Assembly (NCBI GenBank): GCA_949297575.1
Contig: CASFTB010000001.1
Location: 131,666-195,665 of the forward strand
DNA length: 64,000 nucleotides
Direction of reading: 5' to 3'
DNA from: an uncultured Bacillota bacterium
Lineage (GTDB): Bacteria > Bacillota > Clostridia > Christensenellales > Borkfalkiaceae
The notes under the pieces are model-generated. The model ran no database searches. It was not told the origin of the DNA and saw only the letters and a program-made list of their open reading frames with translations. Below, piece after piece: positions 24,765-32,751 of the stretch (within the stretch, counting starts at the first letter, position 1; every line of letters begins with the position of its first letter). A program made the translations under genes and the position numbers.

Positions 24765-27557
24765 TCAGCGGGTCAGTTTCTGGTACAGCTTCATCAGTTC
24801 CGCAACGCACTCGCTTTCTGTCATGGTTTTATAATCGAAGCCGTATGCCTGCATAACAGCCTTGTCGTTGTGTTGGTGGGCGCGGCGAAGCTCCACGGGC
24901 ATGGTCAGCTCGTCATACAGATCGGCAAGGGAGCTGTCGGGGTAGAGCGCACGGGCTTCCAAAATAGCCTGTGCAGTCTGTTCAATCTTCGCCTTTTGCT
25001 CTTCCGTAGGCTTCGGCCAGGGGAAATTGTTGTAGACGGCAGGAGAGTATCTATACCCGTTACCAAGTCTTCCACAAACTAATCTTGTCCAAGCCATATG
25101 AACATTTGATGTTAAAACACCAAATAAATAGAGTGAGACATCCGCTATGATATAACAAGCATTACCAACTACAATATTCTTCGACATAAAACCTATAGGG
25201 ATATATTTCCTTTCCCCTGATGTATGTTGTGGGAATAATAAATAGTCAGTATCAGGTTGTCTTATTTGACAGAATAGATATGGAAATTCCGCACGCTTTC
25301 TTATTCTATCCGCTGAACTTGCTGCACGTTTTTCTGCAATATTTTGTAAGCGTATTTTTATTTCTTTGATATGGGCATATTCTGCGGGATTACCATTCAA
25401 AAACCAAAAGCAGTACCGATTAAATGTACCCTGTTTATTACTTAAATACTCATCACCGCCAACAAAGGGCTTTATATATTTTTCTAACTGTGGATACCTT
25501 TGAATAAAATATTCTCTATTATCAACTGAAAGAAATAAATCCCCTCCATCTGTGGGCTCACTACCTTTTATCATTTTAGGTAGCCCACATTGCGGGATAT
25601 TTGAACGGCTAACTATCCATATATCGGGAGCATCATAAAGATATGCGTTTATGTGCATTGCTCTTGTTCTTTTTGTCCCATCAAATAAATATTTTTCGCC
25701 AACAAATCTATTTGTTGAAAATCCAACTATAATACACACTACCGTCGCTTTGCTTGAAGATTCGCTCGACCAATCAAAAGATTTATGTGCAAATATTATA
25801 TTTATTCCTTCCTCACCCATTCTTTTCCAAAAAGTAGGAACAGATTCGCCCTGACATATTGAATTGGTCGAAACAAAGGCAACTTTAATAAAATTCTTCG
25901 ATAATTTTATATAGTCGAGAGCTTTTTTATACCAACATAAAACATAATCTAACTTTGTCTCGGGACTCCCTTCCCCGAACACATTCCGCATATCTACAGA
26001 CTGTTCTTTACTTCTTAATTGTTGTCCCACAAACGGCGGATTGCCCATTATGTAGTTCAGCTTATCTTTGGGGACAACGCTCTCCCAGTCAATGCGTAGG
26101 GCGTTGCCTTCTACAATGTTGGCATAAGATTTGAGAGGAAGAAAGTTGAGACTCATATTGACGATTTCTTCCGTTTCCTTCATCATCTGGCTTTCGGCTA
26201 TCCAAAGGGCGGTTTTGGCAACCGTTACAGCGAAATCGTTTATCTCTATCCCATAAAACTGACCGATAGATACCTTTATTAAATCGTCAAGCCCGAGCAC
26301 CATTTGACCGCGGTGAATAAGTTTTAGGGCTTCATTTTCTAATCGGCGCAACGATAGATACGTTTCCGTAAGGAAATTACCCGAACCGCAGGCGGGGTCA
26401 AGGAAGGTGAGGGAAGAGAGTTTTTTGCGGTACTCCTCTAACTTGCTTTTACGGGTCTTTTCGACTTGAATAGCTTTGATCTGCGCGAGTTTATCGCGCA
26501 AATCGTCCAAAAATAGCGGATCAATGACTTTATGGATATTTTCGATAGAGGTATAGTGCATGCCTCCCGAACGCCTTGTTTCAGGGTTTAACGTGCTTTC
26601 AAAGACTGCGCCGAAAATCGTGGGGCTGATCTCGCTCCAATCGAAGTTTTCGCTTGCATTGCGCAAAAGCAGCTGCACGATCTTTTCGTTGAAAGGGGGG
26701 ATCTCGATAGATTCATCGGCAAACAACCCGCCGTTGACGTAAGGAAAGGAGGCGAGCTCTTCGTCCATGTACGGGTCGTATTCTCTGCGCTCTTGTTCTG
26801 TTTTGTCGAGCACTTTGAACAATTCTGTCAGCGCTCCCCTCACGGAACGGATATCTTTTTCGGCATAGCTTTTTATGTAGTCATGGAATTTCGAATGACT
26901 GCCGAACAGGCCACAGTCCTCCGCATATAGGCAGAACACGAGACGGACGCAAAGCATATTCAGACTCTTGAGAGAGTGTTCGTTTGTCGGGTCATTGTAT
27001 TGTTTCAGAAGTTCGTCATAGATGACGCCGACGAGGTCGCCTGCTTTGATGGAGATTTCCTCTTCCTTTTGCAAAAGTTCGCTTTTTGTTTTTATGAGGA
27101 AGTCGAGCCTGTAACACTCCTTCGGCAAATCACTTAATAATATGCTGTCGGGCTCACCCGTGGGCTTTTCCATATCGTAAATTAAAAACTCACGGAAATT
27201 GCAGGTGACGATCCAGCGGGGGCGCTCGGAATAAGGCAGCTCCGATGAATAACGCTTTGCCTGCCGAAAGGGAGTGAGATAAGAGCCGTCGGACTGTTTT
27301 ATGGCTTTGCGTAAATCCTTGCCGGCACTCTTTTGCTCGATCAAAGCATGCGTTGACGAGATGATACCGTCGATAAAACTTGCGTGGTCGAGCATGACCT
27401 TATCTTCGAATCTTATGATCGTTTCAGGCTTTTCAACGCCCAACACATCGCGCAGGAGGGAGAGCCAGAATGGCTGGCTGTCACCTTTTTCATAGCCTCT
27501 GCCTTCCCATTGCTGAACAAAATGCTTAATTGCGTTTTTCCTTTCAATTTCCGACAT
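24765..27557 (-). CDS. MmeI-like single-polypeptide type IIL restriction-modification enzyme
   Basis: 930 residues, close to MmeI (919). Order: N-terminal PD-(D/E)xK nuclease (Asp63, then ALIEQKSAGKDL with Glu74 and Lys76), a helical spacer, a gamma-class N6-adenine methyltransferase (FLDPACGSGNFLTE; catalytic IMGNPPFVGQQ near residue 500), then a target-recognition region and a C-terminal conserved segment (NGYRYSPAVYNNFPWPKP). One protein therefore cuts and modifies. Start at the ATG eight bases after AAAGGAG; the longer frame overlaps the ABC-F gene. The DNA for residues about 505-830 is strikingly AT-rich compared with both ends. It stands alone among housekeeping genes. Confidence 0.9.
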   Translation of the reverse strand: MSEIERKNAIKHFVQQWEGRGYEKGDSQPFWLSLLRDVLGVEKPETIIRFEDKVMLDHASFIDGIISSTHALIEQKSAGKDLRKAIKQSDGSYLTPFRQAKRYSSELPYSERPRWIVTCNFREFLIYDMEKPTGEPDSILLSDLPKECYRLDFLIKTKSELLQKEEEISIKAGDLVGVIYDELLKQYNDPTNEHSLKSLNMLCVRLVFCLYAEDCGLFGSHSKFHDYIKSYAEKDIRSVRGALTELFKVLDKTEQERREYDPYMDEELASFPYVNGGLFADESIEIPPFNEKIVQLLLRNASENFDWSEISPTIFGAVFESTLNPETRRSGGMHYTSIENIHKVIDPLFLDDLRDKLAQIKAIQVEKTRKSKLEEYRKKLSSLTFLDPACGSGNFLTETYLSLRRLENEALKLIHRGQMVLGLDDLIKVSIGQFYGIEINDFAVTVAKTALWIAESQMMKETEEIVNMSLNFLPLKSYANIVEGNALRIDWESVVPKDKLNYIMGNPPFVGQQLRSKEQSVDMRNVFGEGSPETKLDYVLCWYKKALDYIKLSKNFIKVAFVSTNSICQGESVPTFWKRMGEEGINIIFAHKSFDWSSESSSKATVVCIIVGFSTNRFVGEKYLFDGTKRTRAMHINAYLYDAPDIWIVSRSNIPQCGLPKMIKGSEPTDGGDLFLSVDNREYFIQRYPQLEKYIKPFVGGDEYLSNKQGTFNRYCFWFLNGNPAEYAHIKEIKIRLQNIAEKRAASSADRIRKRAEFPYLFCQIRQPDTDYLLFPQHTSGERKYIPIGFMSKNIVVGNACYIIADVSLYLFGVLTSNVHMAWTRLVCGRLGNGYRYSPAVYNNFPWPKPTEEQKAKIEQTAQAILEARALYPDSSLADLYDELTMPVELRRAHQHNDKAVMQAYGFDYKTMTESECVAELMKLYQKLTR

Positions 27558-27573
27558 AACATGTACTCCTTTT

Positions 27574-29463
27574 TTACAGCAGCTCTTCGTAGACGGCGTA
27601 GAGGGCGTCGAGGGAGGCGTGCAGCTCGTCGAGGCGGGCGCACAGTTCATTCATCTTTTTATAGTCGGCGGCGACTTCCGGCTTTGCGATCTCCGCGTTG
27701 ATCGCCCCGACCTCCGCTTCGGCGGCGGAGATGGCGTTCTCCGTCTCCTTTATTTTCTGTTTGCGCTTCGCCTCCTCGGCGCGGTCCGCCCTGGAGCGGT
27801 GAGAGGCCTGTCTCTGCTCGCCGTGCGCCTGCGCCTTCGCGGCGCGCGCCGCCTCGTCGGCGGCCTCCCGCTCTGCGCGCTTGTGCGCCGTGTATTCGTC
27901 ATAGGTACAGGGGAATACCGTCAGCGCCCCGCCCGCGACTTCGGCGATCTTCTGTGCGACGCTTTGGATGAAGTAGCGGTCGTGCGAGACGAACAGCAGG
28001 GTGCCGTCAAAGGCTTTGAGCGCCGCTTCGAGGCTCTCGCGCGCCGGAAGGTCGAGGTGGTTGGTCGGCTCGTCCAGCAGCAGGAAGTTCGCCCGCTGTG
28101 CCTCCAGCAGCACGAGGGCGAGCTTGGCGCGCTCGCCGCCCGAGAGCGCGGAGACCTTCTTTTCGATGTCCTCCTCCGTCAGTTTGGCGCGGGCGAGCAG
28201 GCCGCGCGCCTGCGTCTGTGACAGGTAGGGGTGCCTGTGCCACAGCGCCCCGAGCACGCTCTCTTCGGGGTCGAGGTCGGCGTTTTCCTGGTCGTAGTAG
28301 CCCACTTTGTTGAACCTGCCGAACTTCACGCCGGGCAGGGAGTGCAGCAGGGCGCGCATGAGCGTCGACTTCCCCGCGCCGTTCTCGCCGACGACGGCGA
28401 TCTTCTCTCCCCGCCGCACCTCGAGGGAGGCGCCTTCGAGCAGCGTCCGCCCGCCCGCCGTAAGGCGCAGTCCCTCCACCGTCAGCGCCCTCTCTTCGCT
28501 GCGCTCCGTGGTCTCGAAGGAGAATTTGGGGGGCCTGGGAGGCGGCAGGGGCTTTTCCAAGAGCTCCATGCTTTCCAGCTTTTTGACGCGCGACTGCGCG
28601 CTCTTCGCCGTCGTCGCCCGCACGATGTTGCGCGCGACGTAGTCTTTGAGGGAGGCGATCTCCTCCTGCTGCTTTTCGTATTCTCTGCACTCGCGCTCGT
28701 ATTTTTCCGCCTTGAGCTGCTTGTATTTCGTGTAGTTGCCGCGGAAAATGCTTATCTTTTTGTTTTCCAGCTCGAAGATCTTCTGCGCCGTGCTGTCCAA
28801 AAAATAGCGGTCGTGCGAGACGGCGAAGATGGCGCCGCGGTATCCTTTGAGGTACTCTTCCAGCCAGAAGAGGGTGGCGGTATCGAGGTGGTTGGTCGGC
28901 TCGTCCAAAAACAGCAGTTCAGGCCCTTCGAGCAGCAGGCGGCACAGTTTGAGGCGGGTCTTTTCTCCCCCGCTCATGGTGGAGATGACCTGCCCGAGCT
29001 TGTCCGCAAACCCCATGCCCGAGAGCACCGTGCGGATCTTCACCTCGGCGTTGTACCCGTCCCCGGCGGCGATCAGTTTCTCGCACTGCTCGTAGCGGGC
29101 GGAGAGCGCCCTGTATTCCTCCCCGCCGAAGTCCGCCTGTGCGAGGCGGGCGGAGATGTCGCGCTGTTCGTCCATCGCCCCGAACACGCGCGAGAACACG
29201 CCGCGCATCTCCTCGTACACCGTCTTTTCGCTCTCCAGCCCGCCGCTCTGTTCGAGCAGGCCGCATCTGAGGCCGCCTTTCCTGAGCAGTTTTCCGCCGT
29301 CCGGCTCGAGCGCGCCCGTCAGCAGGCGCACGAGGGTGGTCTTCCCCTCGCCGTTGGGGCCGATCAGCCCGATGCGGTCCCCCTCCGAAACGGTGAAGGA
29401 TACGTTCTCTAAAATATTTTTTTCGTCGTAGCCGAAGCATACGTTTTCCAGCGTCATCAACAT
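27574..29463 (-). CDS. ABC-F family ATP-binding protein
   Basis: 629 residues, no membrane segments, two ATPase modules in one chain: first GLIGPNGEGKTTLVRL, STMSGGEKTRLKL, LLFLDEPTNHLD; second VVGENGAGKSTLMRAL, SALSGGERAKLAL, FLLLDEPTNHLD. Between them is the charged ABC-F linker (about 240-300), and the C-terminus is a coiled coil (KQKIKETENAISAAEAEVGA). These proteins act on ribosomes (translation factors or antibiotic protection); the subgroup cannot be fixed here. Start uncertain: ATGs at 29463 and 29457 both precede TLENVCFGYD. The downstream restriction-modification gene begins 17 bases after its stop. Confidence 0.92.
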   Translation of the reverse strand: MLMTLENVCFGYDEKNILENVSFTVSEGDRIGLIGPNGEGKTTLVRLLTGALEPDGGKLLRKGGLRCGLLEQSGGLESEKTVYEEMRGVFSRVFGAMDEQRDISARLAQADFGGEEYRALSARYEQCEKLIAAGDGYNAEVKIRTVLSGMGFADKLGQVISTMSGGEKTRLKLCRLLLEGPELLFLDEPTNHLDTATLFWLEEYLKGYRGAIFAVSHDRYFLDSTAQKIFELENKKISIFRGNYTKYKQLKAEKYERECREYEKQQEEIASLKDYVARNIVRATTAKSAQSRVKKLESMELLEKPLPPPRPPKFSFETTERSEERALTVEGLRLTAGGRTLLEGASLEVRRGEKIAVVGENGAGKSTLMRALLHSLPGVKFGRFNKVGYYDQENADLDPEESVLGALWHRHPYLSQTQARGLLARAKLTEEDIEKKVSALSGGERAKLALVLLEAQRANFLLLDEPTNHLDLPARESLEAALKAFDGTLLFVSHDRYFIQSVAQKIAEVAGGALTVFPCTYDEYTAHKRAEREAADEAARAAKAQAHGEQRQASHRSRADRAEEAKRKQKIKETENAISAAEAEVGAINAEIAKPEVAADYKKMNELCARLDELHASLDALYAVYEELL

Positions 29464-29494
29464 AAAAACCGACCCACTTCCGCAAAATAGCGGC

Positions 29495-29620
29495 ATGAAG
29501 AAAATTACGGCAGAGGAGATCGCCCTGCTGGAGGCGCGGCTCGCCGCCGCTTCCCCCGCGGAGGCGGCGCCCCTCGTGCGGAAACTGATCCTTTTAAAGA
29601 GGAGATATTTCAGGCAGTAG
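29495..29620 (+). CDS. Possible 41-residue protein
   Basis: Short frame MKKITAEEIALLEARLAAAS to KLILLKRRYFRQ, charged and helical, divergent from the ABC-F gene. Codon choice resembles real genes, but there is no ribosome site ahead of the ATG. Function unknown. Confidence 0.25.
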   Translation: MKKITAEEIALLEARLAAASPAEAAPLVRKLILLKRRYFRQ

Positions 29621-29643
29621 TGCCCGCGGCGCCCTGCGGATGC

Positions 29644-30519
29644 TCAGAACAATGTATCGGAATCGCCCGAAAAGTCGGGGACGTATGCCTCGTTTGCGGA
29701 GGAAATATCCTGCAAAAACACGCGCTCCAGACCGCATTCGCGCACGGCGGCGAGCACTTTTTTGTACTCGCGCGGGGTGATCCTGCGCTGCAGTTCGGGG
29801 AACTTTCCGATGTCCCCGCAGGGGGTGTACTGCCCCATCAGGGAGAAGTACGCCTCCGAGCCGAGGGAGGCAAAGGCGCGCACGACGGCGACGCTGTCGT
29901 CCGTGCACAGGGGGAGGACGAGGTGCCGCACGATGCAGCCCGTCACCATGCGCTCCCCCTCGAAGGAGGGCGCGCGCGCCGCCATGAAGCGCACGGCTGG
30001 GAAGGCGACGTCGAAGTAATCCGCCTTGCCCGTGTACCGCTGCGAAATTTTGGGGGAACGGTATTTCAGGTCGGGCAGATACACGTCGACATACCTGTCC
30101 AGCGCGCGCAGCGTTTCAAGTTTTTCGTAGGCGTGCGTGTTGTACACCACGGGGATCTTGGGCCGGTAGATGCCGAACGCCTCGACGAGCTGCGGCACGT
30201 AGTGGGCGGCGGTCACGAGGTTGATGTTGGCAGCGCCCGCCTCCTCCAGTTCGCGGAAGATGCGCGCAAGGCCTGCGGCATCGTACTCTTTTCCGACGGC
30301 TGCGCGGGAGATCTCTGCGTTCTGGCAGAAAGCGCAGCGCAGCGCGCAGCCCGAAAAGAACACCGTGCCCGAACCCGCCCCGCAGGAGATGCAGGGCTCT
30401 TCGTAGGGGTGCAGCCCGTATTTGGCGACGCGCGCGCGCTTCCCGCCCCCGCAGGCGCCGCTCCCTTTTTCCCTGTCCGCCCCGCAGTTCACGGGGCAGA
30501 GCGTGCAATTGCGATCCAT
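29644..30519 (-). CDS. Radical SAM protein, PflA-like
   Basis: 291 residues. N-terminal cysteine motif NCTLCPVNCGADR, then CISCG, then the radical SAM cluster motif GCALRCAFCQN (CxxxCxxC), followed by TNxNLVTAAHY-like INLVTAAHYVPQL and DVYLPDLKYRSP. This combination matches the PflA-like radical SAM proteins of unknown substrate common in Clostridia. I chose the ATG at 30519 because the family N-terminus begins there. That ATG lies six bases after a TACAAT -10 element, so the mRNA may be leaderless. Confidence 0.88.
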   Translation of the reverse strand: MDRNCTLCPVNCGADREKGSGACGGGKRARVAKYGLHPYEEPCISCGAGSGTVFFSGCALRCAFCQNAEISRAAVGKEYDAAGLARIFRELEEAGAANINLVTAAHYVPQLVEAFGIYRPKIPVVYNTHAYEKLETLRALDRYVDVYLPDLKYRSPKISQRYTGKADYFDVAFPAVRFMAARAPSFEGERMVTGCIVRHLVLPLCTDDSVAVVRAFASLGSEAYFSLMGQYTPCGDIGKFPELQRRITPREYKKVLAAVRECGLERVFLQDISSANEAYVPDFSGDSDTLF

Positions 30520-30525
30520 GAGAAA

Positions 30526-30553
30526 ATTGTAGCATATTTTTGCATTTTTGCAA
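30526..30553 (-). promoter_or_regulatory. Promoter of the radical SAM gene, apparently leaderless
   Basis: On the - strand TTGCAA (30548-30553), 16-base spacer ending TGC, TACAAT (30526-30531). The start codon begins seven bases after the -10 element. The promoter is back to back with that of metK. Confidence 0.75.
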
Positions 30554-30581
30554 AGCATTGTTGCGCGCGGGCGGGAAATTA

Positions 30582-30610
30582 TTGACAAGCCGCGCGTTTC
30601 TTACTATAAT
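30582..30610 (+). promoter_or_regulatory. Consensus promoter of metK
   Basis: TTGACA at 30582-30587, 17-base spacer, TATAAT at 30605-30610: a full match to the sigma-A consensus. The leader is only about 30 bases, which leaves no room for a SAM riboswitch. Confidence 0.95.
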
Positions 30611-30648
30611 GAAAGCGAAAAAACGAAGGCTTAAACAAGGAGTGTACT

Positions 30649-31812
30649 ATGCGCCATTTCTTTACCAGCGAGAGCGTCACAGAAGGGCACCCCGACAAGG
30701 TGTGCGACCAGATCTCGGACGCCGTGCTCGACGCCGTGCTCGCACAGGACGAAAATTCCCGCGCGGCCATCGAATGCTGCGCCACGACGGGCATGGTGCT
30801 CGTCATGGGCGAGCTCTCCACGGATTGCTACGTCGATATCTCCCGCATCGTGCGCAACGTCGTGCGCGACATCGGCTATACCCACGGGCAGGGTTTTTCG
30901 TATAATTCCCTCGCCGTCATCACCGCCATCCACGGCCAGAGCGCGGATATCGCGCTCGGCGTGGACGCGTCCGTCGAGAGCCGCGCCGGCGGAGACGCCT
31001 ACGACCGCATCGGCGCGGGGGATCAGGGCATGATGTTCGGCTACGCCGTCAACGAGACGGAGGAGCTCCTGCCGCTGACCGCCGTGCTCGCCAACAGGCT
31101 CGCCATGCGCCTTGCGGAGGTGCGCAAGAGCGGCCTCCTCCCGTACCTGCGCCCGGACGGAAAGACGCAGGTCACCGTCGAGTACGAGGGCAAAAGGCCG
31201 GTGCGCGTGGATACCGTCGTCGTCTCCGCCCAGCACGACGAGACCGTCTCGCAGGAGAAACTGCGCGCGGATATCCGCAGGCACGTCATCGACGCCGTGC
31301 TCGGGGACAAGTATGCGGACGGGCAGACCAAGTACTTCATCAACCCCACGGGCAGGTTCGAGATCGGCGGCCCCGAGGGGGACAGCGGGCTGACGGGGCG
31401 CAAGATCATCGTCGACACCTACGGCGGCAGGTGCGCCCACGGCGGCGGCGCCTTTTCCGGCAAGGACTGCACGAAGGTGGACCGCAGCGCCGCGTACATG
31501 GCGCGCTACATCTGCAAGAACATCGTGGCGGCGGGGCTGGCCGAGGAGTGCGAGCTGCAGCTCGCCTACGCCATCGGCGTCGCGCATCCCGTCTCCGTCT
31601 ACATCAATACCTACGGCACGGGCAAGCTGTCTGACGGGCAGCTCGCAGACGTCGTGCGCGAGAACTTCGACCTGCGGCCGCTGGCGATCATCGAAAAGCT
31701 GGGGCTGCGCAGGCCCATCTTCCGCCAGACGGCGGCGTACGGGCACTTCGGCCGCAGCGGATTCCCGTGGGAGTGCACGGACATGGCCGAAAAACTCAAA
31801 AAATATCTTTAA
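30649..31812 (+). CDS. metK: S-adenosylmethionine synthetase
   Basis: Makes SAM from methionine and ATP. 387 residues with [20 protein letters not shown] (ATP and Mg sites), [12 protein letters not shown], the hexapeptide GGGAFSGKD and a [20 protein letters not shown] segment. AAGGAG precedes the ATG. Followed by a hairpin and then the comFC-like gene. Confidence 0.98.
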   Translation: MRHFFTSESVTEGHPDKVCDQISDAVLDAVLAQDENSRAAIECCATTGMVLVMGELSTDCYVDISRIVRNVVRDIGYTHGQGFSYNSLAVITAIHGQSADIALGVDASVESRAGGDAYDRIGAGDQGMMFGYAVNETEELLPLTAVLANRLAMRLAEVRKSGLLPYLRPDGKTQVTVEYEGKRPVRVDTVVVSAQHDETVSQEKLRADIRRHVIDAVLGDKYADGQTKYFINPTGRFEIGGPEGDSGLTGRKIIVDTYGGRCAHGGGAFSGKDCTKVDRSAAYMARYICKNIVAAGLAEECELQLAYAIGVAHPVSVYINTYGTGKLSDGQLADVVRENFDLRPLAIIEKLGLRRPIFRQTAAYGHFGRSGFPWECTDMAEKLKKYL

Positions 31813-31819
31813 ACGAACA

Positions 31820-31855
31820 GGGCGCGGGGCGCGGCATGCCCCGCGCCCGCATTTT
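31820..31855 (+). terminator. Hairpin after metK
   Basis: Perfect 11-base arms GGGCGCGGGGC/GCCCCGCGCCC with a GCGGCAT loop, then GCATTTTC. The short T-run makes termination partial. Confidence 0.65.
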
Positions 31856-31881
31856 CGCCCGCGGGGCAAGGGGGGAGAGAG

Positions 31882-32652
31882 ATGGGGATCCTGAAAGATG
31901 TGCTGAGAGGGGCGGCGGACGCGCTGTTCGGAAGAAAGCTGACCTGCGCCTGCTGCGGCGCGGAGCTGTTCGGGGAGGAGCGGTTTTGCCCGCACTGCCT
32001 GAAAACGCTGCCCTTCAACGCGGGCTTCGTCTGTTCCAAGTGCGGCAGGGCGATCGCGGAGGAGTACCCCGTATGCCTCGAATGCAAGGGGGATATGCCG
32101 CTGTACGACGCGGCGCGCAGCGCTTTCCGCTACGAGGGCGACGTCGTGCGCATGATCAAAAATTTCAAGACGGGCGGGCGGTGGCTGGCAGAGCCCTTTG
32201 CCGAGCAGATGCTGCCGCTGCTGCGCGCGGACTTCAAAGAGGCGGACTTTCTCGTCCACGTGCCCATGACGGACGCCGCCCGCAAAAGGCGGGGCTACGA
32301 CCAGGCGCTGCTGCTCGCCGACGCGCTCGCGCAGCTCTCCGGGCTGGCGCACGAGCGGGAACTTCTGGTCAAGACGCGGGATACCCCCTCGCAGAAGGAG
32401 CTTACCCGCCGCGAGCGGGCGGAAAACCTTCTGGGCAGTTTTCGCGTGCACGAGCGCGTAAAATGCCGGGGAAAGACGGTGCTGCTCGTCGACGACGTGC
32501 TGACGACGGGCGCCACCGCCTCCGCCTGCGCGCGGGCGCTGAAGGGCGCGGGCGCAAAGCGCGTGTGGGTCCTGACGGCCGCGAGCGTGCCCGCCCGGCG
32601 GGAAGAGAGGGAAAAACGCCCAAATTACGCCCAAATTGTCAAAACCCCGTAA
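31882..32652 (+). CDS. comFC: ComF-family phosphoribosyltransferase-like protein
   Basis: 256 residues. N-terminal double zinc ribbon (CACCG, FCPHC, CSKCG, CLEC; four Cys pairs), then a type I phosphoribosyltransferase fold with the PRPP loop VLLVDDVLTTGATASACARAL. ComFC/GntX proteins are needed for DNA uptake or handling of its products. GGGGGAGAGAG precedes the ATG. secA begins 100 bases downstream. Confidence 0.88.
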   Translation: MGILKDVLRGAADALFGRKLTCACCGAELFGEERFCPHCLKTLPFNAGFVCSKCGRAIAEEYPVCLECKGDMPLYDAARSAFRYEGDVVRMIKNFKTGGRWLAEPFAEQMLPLLRADFKEADFLVHVPMTDAARKRRGYDQALLLADALAQLSGLAHERELLVKTRDTPSQKELTRRERAENLLGSFRVHERVKCRGKTVLLVDDVLTTGATASACARALKGAGAKRVWVLTAASVPARREEREKRPNYAQIVKTP

Positions 32653-32751
32653 AAACTCTTTTACTTTTTGCGGAAAATATTGTAAAATAAAAGCAATACG
32701 CAGAATTTCAATCGTGCCCGCGCGCACTGCCGCGGGCCGGAGGTCAACGGA

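Noticed and set aside
30611..30648. A SAM riboswitch upstream of metK.
   Set aside because: The consensus promoter leaves only about 30 bases of leader, far too short for any SAM-sensing RNA.
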